Source: Belliella kenyensis
GTDB lineage: Bacteria; Bacteroidota; Bacteroidia; Cytophagales; Cyclobacteriaceae
Direction: 5' to 3'
Assembly: GCF_022549675.1 (NCBI RefSeq)
Contig: NZ_JAKZGR010000008.1
Location: forward strand, 62,001 to 126,000
Length of the DNA stretch: 64,000 bases
Shown: one piece after another, positions 45,522 to 53,664 of the stretch
How positions within the stretch are numbered: position 1 is the first letter of the stretch
How the letters are laid out: every line of letters begins with the position of its first letter
Translations under genes and position numbers: made by a program
The notes under the pieces: model-generated
Database searches by the model: none
Seen by the model: the letters and a program-made list of their open reading frames with translations, nothing else
Told to the model about the DNA's origin: nothing

Positions 45522-46031
45522 ATGAAAACTATATTCACATTTCTCATTTGTATGCTAGCCCTTGCAAATACATCATGGGCGCAAAGCAAGAAAAGTAACA
45601 CCAACGCTACAAATGCTTCTAAAGTCAAACTAAGCGAAGCGGAATGGAAAGCAAAACTAACACCTGAACAATACTACATACTTCGCGAAAAAGGCACAGA
45701 AAGAGCTTTTACTGGTGAGTTTGTATTTACTAAGGAAAAAGGGACTTATCATTGCGCTGGATGCGGTGAAGCTTTGTTTACAGATGACATGAAGTTTGAT
45801 TCTGACTGTGGATGGCCTAGCTTTGACAAGGAAATAGCAGGTGGAAAAATCAAAAAGACTCAAGACAATAGCTATGGCATGCGAAGAATAGAAATTACCT
45901 GTGCCAAATGTGATGGCCATTTGGGACATATTTTTGATGATGGTCCTACCGCAACAGGACAAAGATATTGTGTCAATTCTGGAGCGTTAACTTTCGAGAA
46001 GAAAACTCCTGAGGCGAAAGACAAAAAGTAA
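45522..46031 (+). CDS. msrB: Exported peptide-methionine (R)-sulfoxide reductase MsrB
   Basis: A 169-residue enzyme with a Sec signal peptide (MKTIFTFLICMLALANTSWA). The MsrB fold includes the zinc cysteines CAGC and CAKC, the GWPSF motif (DCGWPSFDKEI) and the catalytic Cys150 in RYCVNSGALTF. It repairs methionine-R-sulfoxide in oxidised proteins, here in the envelope. A MITE immediately upstream probably forms its leader or promoter. The neighbouring copper genes make a role in metal-linked oxidative damage plausible, but that is inference. Confidence 0.92.
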   Translation: MKTIFTFLICMLALANTSWAQSKKSNTNATNASKVKLSEAEWKAKLTPEQYYILREKGTERAFTGEFVFTKEKGTYHCAGCGEALFTDDMKFDSDCGWPSFDKEIAGGKIKKTQDNSYGMRRIEITCAKCDGHLGHIFDDGPTATGQRYCVNSGALTFEKKTPEAKDKK

Positions 46032-46220
46032 ACCTCAGTTCTTTAAAGGGAGTTTTAAAAATTTATTTGTCCACAAAGTATGTAAAGTTGATAAGGTAGC
46101 AGTCCATTTATTGGCATTTATACAACCTACAAAACTTTGCATCTTTGTGGATATCAATGCTCTTGGAAGCTGTTGATATTAAATCCATACAGTTTACTTT
46201 AGCAATTCAAATATCTGTTC

Positions 46221-46228
46221 TATCTTTG
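46221..46228 (+). promoter_or_regulatory. -7 promoter box close to a GTG start
   Basis: TATCTTTG is an exact TAnnTTTG match ending 5 bp before the GTG start of the next gene, with a TTTA 20 bp upstream as a near -33 box. Transcription would begin at about the start codon, giving a leaderless mRNA. Confidence 0.5.
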
Positions 46229-46233
46229 CGCTC

Positions 46234-46608
46234 GTGTTGAAGAGCATAATACATATCGCACTTGGACTTCTCATTCTGATGAATGGAATGGTTTATTCTG
46301 TGATTCAAGGGAGTTATGAATTGAATAAAAGTTTTATCATTGAAAACTTTTGTATCAACAAATCACAACCTGAATTGAAATGTGATGGAAAGTGTTATTT
46401 ATCTCAACAATTGACAGCTGAGAAAGAAAAACAAGAACAAAAAGATCAGCATACCTTTTCGATGGACTTTGGTCAGTTCATTTTTCAGGAGTTCAAAATG
46501 CCTGAAATACACATTTCAATTATACCTTTGTTTTTGCATTCAGATCTAAAAATAGATCATTATTTGTCTGCATTTTTTGACAGCCTTGACAATCCTCCGC
46601 AGGCTTAA
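46234..46608 (+). CDS. Small membrane protein with conserved cysteines, paralog 1
   Basis: A 124-residue protein (GTG start; MLKSIIHIALGLLILMNGMV) with one N-terminal membrane segment. The rest is probably periplasmic and has SFIIENFCINKSQPELKC followed by DGKCYLSQQL, three spaced cysteines. It is a paralog of the protein at 46893: both keep NGMVYSVI/NSMVYSVI, N-(K/R)-SFI, E-(N/M)-FC-x-NK and C-x-G-x-CYL. The family, recalled as common in Bacteroidota near metal-uptake genes, has no known activity. Cysteine spacing and neighbours suggest metal or redox chemistry. An ATG at 46282 would remove most of the membrane segment, so GTG is preferred. Confidence 0.6.
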   Translation: MLKSIIHIALGLLILMNGMVYSVIQGSYELNKSFIIENFCINKSQPELKCDGKCYLSQQLTAEKEKQEQKDQHTFSMDFGQFIFQEFKMPEIHISIIPLFLHSDLKIDHYLSAFFDSLDNPPQA

Positions 46609-46892
46609 ATTGTTCCATGAAATTACTTTTCTTAGACACTAATTTTATCAAAAATTCGTCAAATTGATTTAAAGCCAAATTGAAAAATTTGCTCAAATAG
46701 GAATTATTGGTATTGGTGTAAGAAGATGAACTGTGAAAATGAAACAGCTCTCGCTTCTTGCATCCAAGAGTACTTTGAAAAATCTAGGATTCATGGAATT
46801 AAAAATATCCTCATGCCTATCATGGGTGATTAATTCATAATTACATTAAAGAATTTAAAATAGTCCATAAACCCTCGACTATAAACTGTCAT

Positions 46893-47264
46893 ATGCTTCG
46901 AACACTGTGCATTATATGTATGGCTTGGCTGATTGTGTTGAACAGCATGGTCTATTCAGTCATTTGTGTCAATTTTCAATTGAACAGATCTTTCATTGCT
47001 GAAATGTTCTGTGAAAACAAAGACACAATCATGTCTGAATGTAATGGACAATGCTACTTGAACAAGCAACTGGATCAGGCTAGCCATAACTCAGAAGCTG
47101 ATTTTATGGAGGTTCGTTCTGACTTTCATCTTTTTACATTAGCAGAAGGCGCAGAGCATGTCATCACACTCATCTTTGAGCCATTGGTCATTTCAAATGA
47201 CTTTTTTTTACAAATCCCCTATCAAACTGACATCAGCAAGCTGGAAAAACCACCAACTTGTTGA
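46893..47264 (+). CDS. Small membrane protein with conserved cysteines, paralog 2
   Basis: A 123-residue protein starting MLRTLCIICMAWLIVLNSMV, with one N-terminal membrane helix. The outer part shows NRSFIAEMFCENKDTIMSEC and NGQCYLNKQL, aligning residue by residue with the gene 285 bp upstream. Extra cysteines occur in the membrane segment (LCIIC) and at the C-terminus (PPTC). Possible role: copper or redox sensing/handling in the envelope, inferred from the MbnP/MbnH operon downstream. MITE copy F separates it from that operon. Confidence 0.65.
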   Translation: MLRTLCIICMAWLIVLNSMVYSVICVNFQLNRSFIAEMFCENKDTIMSECNGQCYLNKQLDQASHNSEADFMEVRSDFHLFTLAEGAEHVITLIFEPLVISNDFFLQIPYQTDISKLEKPPTC

Positions 47265-47417
47265 TTTTGCTAGTTTTTCGATTCAAAAAACTTATTGCAA
47301 GTGAAAACATTCCCATCAAACAAAATTTGGGGATCAATTCACTTTGCCAAAAGCTTATATTTTCATCAAATAAATTATAGAAAACCTTAAGAAATCTAGG
47401 CTTTTCATATTAAGAAA

Positions 47418-47566
47418 TATGGATAAACGGAACTTTGCCAATAACATTACAAAATTCCGATTTATCTAACTTCCGATATAATTTGATATTGGATACTTAT
47501 GGACATTGACCATTAGTAACCTGTTGAGCCAATGAATTGAAGCTACTGGCAAAAGCGTATAATCAT
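47418..47566 (-). mobile_element. MITE copy F (149 bp, perfect 9-bp target duplication)
   Basis: Reverse orientation, TATGGATAAACGG to GCGTATAATCAT. The 9-mer ATTAAGAAA flanks it exactly (47409-47417 and 47567-47575). It ends 46 bp upstream of the MbnP-like gene and lies between it and the small membrane protein gene. A TATAAT at 47558-47563 faces the MbnP gene. Confidence 0.92.
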
Positions 47567-47612
47567 ATTAAGAAATAGAAGTAAAAGCACTTAGCTTAAA
47601 AATAAAAAAATC

Positions 47613-48449
47613 ATGCAAAACGTAAAGCAAATATTTTCCATCATTACTATTGTCATCCTATCTATAGTAAGTTATTCATGCCAAGATAAGGAAGACCCAA
47701 CACTTACCACCACAGGTGAAATGATTGTCAAATTTGACAATTATGTAGGCAATCAAACCATGGTTGTAGATGAAGTGGGTAGTACCAATTACAGGTACAC
47801 TAATAACTCTGGACAAAAATTCAACTTAACCAGATTCGGATACTACATCAGTCATATCAAGCTGGAAGGGCCAAACGGTGAGCTTTTCATTGACGAAATG
47901 AATGCATCTGCTGATGCCAATCAGATCAAAGGCTACTATCAGGTTGTGCAGGGGAATTCAGAAACATACAATATTCATTTGAAGGGAATTCCTCATGGTC
48001 AATATAACAAAATCACATTCAATCTTGGCGTAAGAGAAGATGGAATTCAGGAGGGAGCAGTAGGAGGCATTTTGGATAGAGCAGCTGGAGGTTGGTTTTG
48101 GAATTGGAATTCTGGTTTTATCAATTACATCATAGAGGGGCATTCAGATGCCTCACTCAGAGATGATAACAGAGTTCAGATTCATATCGGTGGCTGGAAA
48201 AACATCCCCTCTGGAGATAGCACGCCTCAGAGATTTTTTGACAACAATGTAGATGTATCCTTACCATTTGACGCGACAGTGACTGTAAGCAATACGCTGA
48301 GACCATCTCCACATATCATGATGGATTTACTCAAAGTGATAGGAGATGCTGACTTGTCTACTGAAAACAATATCCACTCTCCTGCTGCGGGAAAAGCATT
48401 TGCTTCTAAACTTGCTGGTGCATTTGTAGTCGATCATACCCATCAATAA
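47613..48449 (+). CDS. MbnP-like copper-binding lipoprotein
   Basis: A 278-residue lipoprotein; the signal peptide ends near VSYSC (Cys23). The family core is visible: LTRFGYYISHIKL, LKGIPHGQYNKITFNLGV and GGWFWNWNSGFINYIIEG near residues 155-172. The last motif contains the tryptophan cluster of MbnP proteins. In methanotroph MbnP a tryptophan is oxidised to kynurenine by the MbnH peroxidase, creating a high-affinity copper site. The MbnH-like gene follows by 4 bp, so the pair probably works the same way. The His-rich end VDHTHQ may add a metal ligand. Confidence 0.82.
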   Translation: MQNVKQIFSIITIVILSIVSYSCQDKEDPTLTTTGEMIVKFDNYVGNQTMVVDEVGSTNYRYTNNSGQKFNLTRFGYYISHIKLEGPNGELFIDEMNASADANQIKGYYQVVQGNSETYNIHLKGIPHGQYNKITFNLGVREDGIQEGAVGGILDRAAGGWFWNWNSGFINYIIEGHSDASLRDDNRVQIHIGGWKNIPSGDSTPQRFFDNNVDVSLPFDATVTVSNTLRPSPHIMMDLLKVIGDADLSTENNIHSPAAGKAFASKLAGAFVVDHTHQ

Positions 48450-48453
48450 GCAA

Positions 48454-49521
48454 ATGCGCCGCATGAAATCATTGCACAACAAGGTACTATGGCCTAGCCT
48501 ATTAGCAATTCTGTTGATTTGGATGGGATGTGAGCAGCAATCTGAAAAACCAATTATTTCATTTTTTCAGTTTGAAAAACCCCCTCATTTTCCAGAGCCA
48601 ACTTACACCTTTAGAAACAATGAAGTCAATGAAAAAGGATTCAATCTAGGCAAGATGCTATTCTTTGATCCATCTCTTTCCAGAGATGGATCTGTTGCCT
48701 GCTCTTCTTGTCATGTTCAGAGTCATGCATTTGCAGATACATGGCTTCATCCATTTAGCTTTGGTGTGGAAGATAGAGAGGGAAAGAGGAATGCTCCCCC
48801 ACTCTTCAATCTTGCATTCCATAGAGAATTCTTCTGGGATGGAGGTGTCACACATTTGGACTTCGCCCCTATCCTTGCCTTTGAGTCTGAGATCGAAATG
48901 GACATCAGCTTCGAAGATGTAGTAGGTAGAATCCAAAGAAATGATGCTTACAAGGCATTATTCAAGGAAGTCTTTGGTATAGAAGAAGTCACAGGACCAT
49001 ATGTATTGCATGCACTGAGTCAGTTTATGCTTATGATGGTATCCGCAGATTCTAGGTATGATCAGTATATCTTGGGAGATCAGCAAGCCCTTTCGGCTGT
49101 AGAGCTTGAAGGCCTAGTACTCTTTCGGCAGCATTGCGAAAGCTGTCATAGAGAACCTCTGTTCACTGACCTAAGCTACAGAAATAATGGAGTACAAAGG
49201 CAAATCAGCGATCTCGGAAGAGAGACTATCACCGAAGTCTCTGAGGATAGGGCAAAATTCAAAGTGCCATCCTTGAGAAACATTGAAGTGACAAGCCCAT
49301 ACATGCACAATGCGAGGTTTGAAGGCTTACTGCAAGTACTCAATCACTACACGCAAGGTGTACAAGACCAGGAAAACATAGATCCGCTTATTTTCAAAGA
49401 TGGGAAGCCAGTGATCCAACTTTCAGAAGATGAAAAGACCAAAATCATCGCCTTCCTCAAGTCTTTGACTGACAATAATTTTCTTTCAAATCCAATATTC
49501 TTCAATTCTAATGATAGATAA
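48454..49521 (+). CDS. MbnH/MauG-like di-haem cytochrome c peroxidase
   Basis: A 355-residue di-haem protein, lipid-anchored by lipobox GC at Cys26 (WMGCEQ). Haem-binding motifs are C83-SSC-H87 (VACSSCHVQ) and C228-ESC-H232 (QHCESCHRE). KMLFFDPSLSRDGS precedes the first haem as in bacterial cytochrome c peroxidases, and FKVPSLRNIEVTSPYMHNAR is the conserved C-terminal block. In the MbnH/MauG branch such proteins oxidise protein side chains rather than simply reducing peroxide. Starts at MRRMK or three codons later; both are close to the MbnP stop. Its 3' end overlaps the next gene by 11 bp. Confidence 0.86.
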   Translation: MRRMKSLHNKVLWPSLLAILLIWMGCEQQSEKPIISFFQFEKPPHFPEPTYTFRNNEVNEKGFNLGKMLFFDPSLSRDGSVACSSCHVQSHAFADTWLHPFSFGVEDREGKRNAPPLFNLAFHREFFWDGGVTHLDFAPILAFESEIEMDISFEDVVGRIQRNDAYKALFKEVFGIEEVTGPYVLHALSQFMLMMVSADSRYDQYILGDQQALSAVELEGLVLFRQHCESCHREPLFTDLSYRNNGVQRQISDLGRETITEVSEDRAKFKVPSLRNIEVTSPYMHNARFEGLLQVLNHYTQGVQDQENIDPLIFKDGKPVIQLSEDEKTKIIAFLKSLTDNNFLSNPIFFNSNDR

Positions 49522-50467
49522 AGCAAAATACATCCTCCTCGGCATCTTCTTATTGATTTCAAGTATCGAAACATACGCTTGTGAAGCTTGCGGCTGTGCT
49601 TTAGGTGGGTTCAATTTTGGGATTATTCCTCAAAACGAAGCGCACTTCATAGGTATCAAGTATTCACAAGCTCGTTTCTATGCAGAGATGATGCATGCTG
49701 GACAGTTTGAATACTCTAATGATCAATACCAAAGATTAGATATCATGGGAAGAATTGCGATCAGAGAGCGACTTCAGCTCAATATTGTACTTCCATACTT
49801 ATACAATGATATGGTAGGAAGTCATGAAAAAGAAACCTTGAGGGGTCTTGGTGACCCTATGATGATGCTGAATTATAAGGTATTGGATCAAAAAGGAAAC
49901 CCTATGGAGGCCTGGCTTCACAACTTATGGGTTGGCGGTGGTATCAAAGCACCTTTGGCAGATTTTGAATTCTCTCAAACTACCCAGTTGATCAACCCTA
50001 ACTTTCAGCTAGGTAGTGGGTCTTGGGATTTCATCACTATGGGGAATTACACCACGATGAAAAACCGCTGGGGACTCAACATAGAAGGAGTGTACAAGAT
50101 CAATACCGCCAATGCTATTGATTACCGATTTGGAAATCAATACAACTTACAAGGCAGTATCTTCTATAAACCAAAAGCTGAAAAAGTGCTTCCTATTCCA
50201 ATGCTTGGGCTATACCATGAATCAGCTGGTACACACACCTTTGAAGGATTCTATCAAGTCAACAGTGGCGGATCTGCGACCTTTGCCCAAGCAGGAGTAC
50301 AGGTTCAGTTTAGCAAGATGATGCTTCATGCCAACTACCAACTTCCCATAAGTCAAAGCTTCAACAGTGATGATCATGTTCACATAGAGTCCAAAGGGCG
50401 ATTTTCTGTGAACATGATTGCATTTATAGGGAAATCAAACAAAAAGAATGTCTTCAGTTTTGATTAA
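49511..50467 (+). CDS. Outer-membrane barrel protein with CEACGC motif
   Basis: A 318-residue protein with a signal peptide (about residues 1-23) and a mature N-terminus beginning CEACGCALGGFNFG, three cysteines in six residues. The rest is beta-rich with typical outer-membrane strand pairs (LQLNIVLPYLYND; GDPMMMLNYKV; MMLHANYQLPIS). It overlaps the MbnH-like gene and is the last gene of the operon. The cysteine cluster exposed at the mature N-terminus could bind copper or iron before transport. The exact family is uncertain; proteins of this type are called transporter in many genomes. Confidence 0.65.
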   Translation: MIDKAKYILLGIFLLISSIETYACEACGCALGGFNFGIIPQNEAHFIGIKYSQARFYAEMMHAGQFEYSNDQYQRLDIMGRIAIRERLQLNIVLPYLYNDMVGSHEKETLRGLGDPMMMLNYKVLDQKGNPMEAWLHNLWVGGGIKAPLADFEFSQTTQLINPNFQLGSGSWDFITMGNYTTMKNRWGLNIEGVYKINTANAIDYRFGNQYNLQGSIFYKPKAEKVLPIPMLGLYHESAGTHTFEGFYQVNSGGSATFAQAGVQVQFSKMMLHANYQLPISQSFNSDDHVHIESKGRFSVNMIAFIGKSNKKNVFSFD

Positions 50468-50531
50468 GTAACATTCAAGAATCATGAATAATCAGATTTT
50501 TGATAAAATTAATTCAAACATTCAATCAATA

Positions 50532-50568
50532 AAATCCCGCTGCTTTCATAAAAAAGGTAGCGGGATTT
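50532..50568. terminator. Hairpin after the copper operon
   Basis: AAATCCCGCT and AGCGGGATTT pair around an internal A/T-rich loop, 65 bp after the operon stop. No T-tract follows on the plus strand, so strength is uncertain. Confidence 0.5.
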
Positions 50569-50743
50569 GATATCCCTAAAAACAAAAAAAGTGTCAATTG
50601 GATATTAAATGATTTTCAATAATTTGATATTAGAATTTTCACTTACAGGACGGTCAAGTGAAATATTTGAAATCAAGACCCTACTTGATCACTTTATTAG
50701 AGCCAAAAAAAACCATCATGGATCCTGACATAAGAGAAGTCAA

Positions 50744-50863
50744 TCACCCGCACCCATCACAGCCACATCCGTTTTTTTTCTTCTTCTTTTTGAGAAATGT
50801 CGCATAACCCACATAGCCTATCACGGAAACAAACAATCCAAAGACGATCAATTCTTGCCACAT
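50744..50863 (-). CDS. FeoB-associated Cys-rich membrane protein
   Basis: A 39-residue peptide starting MWQELIVFGLFVSVIGYVGY (one membrane helix), then six lysines and the cysteine tail NGCGCDGCG. This layout is the small FeoB-associated protein family that often follows feoB and may aid ferrous iron delivery or trimer assembly. It starts 2 bp after the feoB stop. A longer frame from 50992 would overlap feoB and is not credible. Confidence 0.82.
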   Translation of the reverse strand: MWQELIVFGLFVSVIGYVGYATFLKKKKKKNGCGCDGCG

Positions 50864-50865
50864 AA

Positions 50866-52992
50866 CTATACCAAAGTCTGATAAGTGATCAATGCTGCCA
50901 AATAAGCAATAGCCGTCATGGCGACTGTCTGAATTACTGGCCATTTCCAGCTTTTGGTCTCCCGCTTCACCACAGCCAAAGTACTCATACACTGCATGGC
51001 AAATGCATAGAAAACCATCAATGATAGTCCAGTAGCCAAATTGAAAACTTTTTCGCCCGAATCAGGTCTAGTCTCACTTGCCAACTTTTCCCGTATCGTC
51101 AGCTCATTTTCCACATCACCTCCTATACTATATATCGTCGCCATGGTACTTACAAACACCTCTCGTGCTGCAAATGATGTAATCAAGGCAATCCCAATTT
51201 TCCAATCATATCCTAATGGTTTGATTGCTGGTTCAATGGCTTTTCCCATGATCCCCATATACGAAGCTTCTAGCTTCTTGGAAGCATACAGCTCAGCAAT
51301 CTCTTGCTGTTCCTCTACTGACTCTGCACTGGCTAGCAAGTATTCTTCTTCACTATCCAAGGCCTCCATTCTACTTGAAGGGCCATAGCTGGAAAGTACC
51401 CAAAGCACAATTGAAATCATCAAAATCACCTTTCCCGCTTCAAAAACAAAAACTTTGGACTTAGAAAACATGGTCAAGCCAACTGCTTTCCACCTAGGCC
51501 ATCTATATATAGGCATTTCTGCCAAAAGAAAGCTCGCTTGCTTTTGCTTAAATAACAGGTTCAGCACAAAAGCACCAGCTAAGGTGGCGATGGTGCCAAG
51601 AAGATACATCCCTAAAAGTGCAAAAGCCTGAGCATTGATCCCAAAAACAACTTCATCGGGGATTACGATTCCAATTATGATGATATATATTGGCAACCTT
51701 GCCGAGCAACTCATCCATGGTGCTACCAAAATCGTAATCAATCTTTCTTTATTATTGCTAATCGTACGGGAAGCCATCACCGCAGGAATAGCACAAGCCA
51801 AGCCCGATATCAATGGAACGACGCTTTTGCCATGCAATCCTAGAGGTTTCATAAACCTGTCCATCAAGAATACCACTCTTGATAAATATCCTGTATCTTC
51901 CAAAAAGGCCAAAAAACCAAATAATAAAGCAATTTGGGGGATAAAAATCACGATTCCTCCTATTCCAGGCACTAAACCTTCGGCTAAGAAATCAGTAAAT
52001 ACTCCCTCTGGAAGTGCTGCAGATATCCACGCTGATGCCAAAGCAAAACCTTCATCAATCCAATCCATCGGTACCTCTGCCCATGCGAAGACCGCCTGAA
52101 AAATCATTAAAAGAATTGCAAGAAAAAAAACATAACCAAAGACTGGATGAAGTAAAAAACGATCCAACTTCCTAGAAAATGAATTCGTCTTTTCCTTTTG
52201 TTTTACAATAGACCTTTCTAAAAGTTTTTGAATCTTACTGACTCTTAAGTTAGCCTCTTCAAGCTGAGCGACAGAACTATCTAGCCCACTAGCATCACAC
52301 AGAGATTGTAACCAAACCTTATCTTCACTGCTAATTCCCTTGTCTTGATCAAAAAAAACAAGCATTTGAAAGGCTTGATAATCCGAATCAAGGTGAAACT
52401 TAGCTTTGATTTGGATTAAAATTTCCTCTGATACTACCTCACTCACCTCGATAAAAGGGGGGGTGACAGCAAATCTCTCCGCTTTCATCAAAGTTTTTAC
52501 AGCTTCTAATCCCTCTACTTTACGGGCATCAGTTAGTGCTAGTGGTACACCAAGACTTTTGTATAGCTCATGTGTTTTTATGATCAAGCCCTGCTTCTCG
52601 GCTAGATCTTTCATGTTCAACACAAAAGCAACTGGAAGACCAAAGTCCATGACCTGAGTGCCCAAAAGTAAACTTCGCTCTAGATTACATGCATCTAATA
52701 CTACTATCACCGCATCTATAGCTGTCTGCTTACCCGAAAGCATTTTGTAAGCAATCAACTCATCTTCTGATTTGGGATAAAGGCTGTAAGTACCAGGCAA
52801 ATCTACCAATTCATATTTCCTATGGGAATCCTTCAAAAAACCAGATGCTTTATCAACTGTAAGCCCAGGGTAATTACCAATTTTTTGATTTAGTCCAGTG
52901 AGCTGATTAAAAATACTGGATTTCCCGACATTCGGATTACCTATCAAGGCGATGCTAAATATATCCTTTTTGCTTTTTATAGTTTCGTTCAT
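50866..52992 (-). CDS. feoB: Ferrous iron transporter FeoB
   Basis: A 708-residue inner-membrane transporter. The cytoplasmic G domain has G1 GNPNVGKSSIFNQL (about 17-30), the G2 threonine region, G3 DLPGTYSLYP and G4 NMKDLAE. The membrane part has the two gate motifs: VPLISGLACAIPAVMASRT and FAAREVFVSTMAT. It imports Fe2+ coupled to GTP binding. feoA lies upstream with 48 bp between and the Cys-rich peptide follows. A Fur site was not identified. Confidence 0.94.
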   Translation of the reverse strand: MNETIKSKKDIFSIALIGNPNVGKSSIFNQLTGLNQKIGNYPGLTVDKASGFLKDSHRKYELVDLPGTYSLYPKSEDELIAYKMLSGKQTAIDAVIVVLDACNLERSLLLGTQVMDFGLPVAFVLNMKDLAEKQGLIIKTHELYKSLGVPLALTDARKVEGLEAVKTLMKAERFAVTPPFIEVSEVVSEEILIQIKAKFHLDSDYQAFQMLVFFDQDKGISSEDKVWLQSLCDASGLDSSVAQLEEANLRVSKIQKLLERSIVKQKEKTNSFSRKLDRFLLHPVFGYVFFLAILLMIFQAVFAWAEVPMDWIDEGFALASAWISAALPEGVFTDFLAEGLVPGIGGIVIFIPQIALLFGFLAFLEDTGYLSRVVFLMDRFMKPLGLHGKSVVPLISGLACAIPAVMASRTISNNKERLITILVAPWMSCSARLPIYIIIIGIVIPDEVVFGINAQAFALLGMYLLGTIATLAGAFVLNLLFKQKQASFLLAEMPIYRWPRWKAVGLTMFSKSKVFVFEAGKVILMISIVLWVLSSYGPSSRMEALDSEEEYLLASAESVEEQQEIAELYASKKLEASYMGIMGKAIEPAIKPLGYDWKIGIALITSFAAREVFVSTMATIYSIGGDVENELTIREKLASETRPDSGEKVFNLATGLSLMVFYAFAMQCMSTLAVVKRETKSWKWPVIQTVAMTAIAYLAALITYQTLV

Positions 52993-53040
52993 TGCTTAGG
53001 CCAGAGGCATTAAGGTAGAGAATTTCCTGATAATGGGTGA

Positions 53041-53298
53041 CTACAGCTCAATTTCTGTTTTGAAATCGCAGGCTATCTCTTCTACGATCACCAATTGTGC
53101 TTCAGCAGGTCTCATGCATACCATATTACCCTCCACTTCGAATGCCATTGCACCTCCAAATGGAGCCTTGTGACATCGTGTAATTGTCTTTCCAATACCC
53201 AAACCAATTTCTATCATGTTGATGTGAATAGCTGAATCATCAAGTTTGACAATCTTGTGGGCGATGTCTGCTGGCATTTTTGATGCATTTAAACTCAT
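53041..53298 (-). CDS. feoA: FeoA ferrous iron transport accessory protein
   Basis: An 85-residue cytoplasmic SH3-like protein. HINMIEIGLGIGKTITRCHKAP, FGGAMAFEVEGNMVCMRPAE is the FeoA core with the conserved G-G-A turn. It stimulates FeoB. A good ribosome-binding site (AGGAGAGG) is 3 bp before the start codon. First gene of the feo operon. Confidence 0.88.
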   Translation of the reverse strand: MSLNASKMPADIAHKIVKLDDSAIHINMIEIGLGIGKTITRCHKAPFGGAMAFEVEGNMVCMRPAEAQLVIVEEIACDFKTEIEL

Positions 53299-53446
53299 AA
53301 ACCTCTCCTGTTTCTCAAAATATTATTCTGAACACAAAAATGAAAAGTAATTCTGTATATAGCAATTTTATTTAGATCAATTTAAAATAGAAGAATCTCT
53401 ATCTCAAAAGTTCCAAGCCTATTTCTCTCTAAAATATTTTTGAAAA

Positions 53447-53610
53447 TCATTACATTTAGATGTTATTGGCATTTAAATTTTAATGTAAATCCGGAGAGAT
53501 ACTAATATTCAAGTCATATTGGGGGTTTTCATGATCCAGGTATTAGTTGAAACAAATCCCGAAGTATTCTATTATTGGAATGAATTACTTCTTCTTGTAT
53601 AAAAACGGCT
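53447..53610 (+). repeat. Dispersed repeat R2, copy 2
   Basis: Second copy of the repeat at 2241-2385. It lies between the divergent feoA and VOC genes. Compared with copy 1 it has about 18 extra bases near its left end and a stop codon (TAA) where copy 1 has TAT in the tentative frame. GAAGTA...TTACTTC is kept. The right end runs into a T-tract (53618-53630). Confidence 0.75.
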
Positions 53611-53664
53611 GTGCATTTATTTTTTTTTTTTACCGAAAAACTACATTCAGAAAAATGATATACT

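Noticed and set aside
46726-46833. 35-codon frame (starts MNCENETALASCIQEYFEKS) between the two small membrane proteins
   Set aside because: A weak purine run precedes the ATG but nothing else supports it; left as unproven.
50864-50992. Upstream extension of the FeoB-associated peptide frame
   Set aside because: It overlaps the end of feoB in another frame; the MWQEL start 2 bp after feoB fits the known family.
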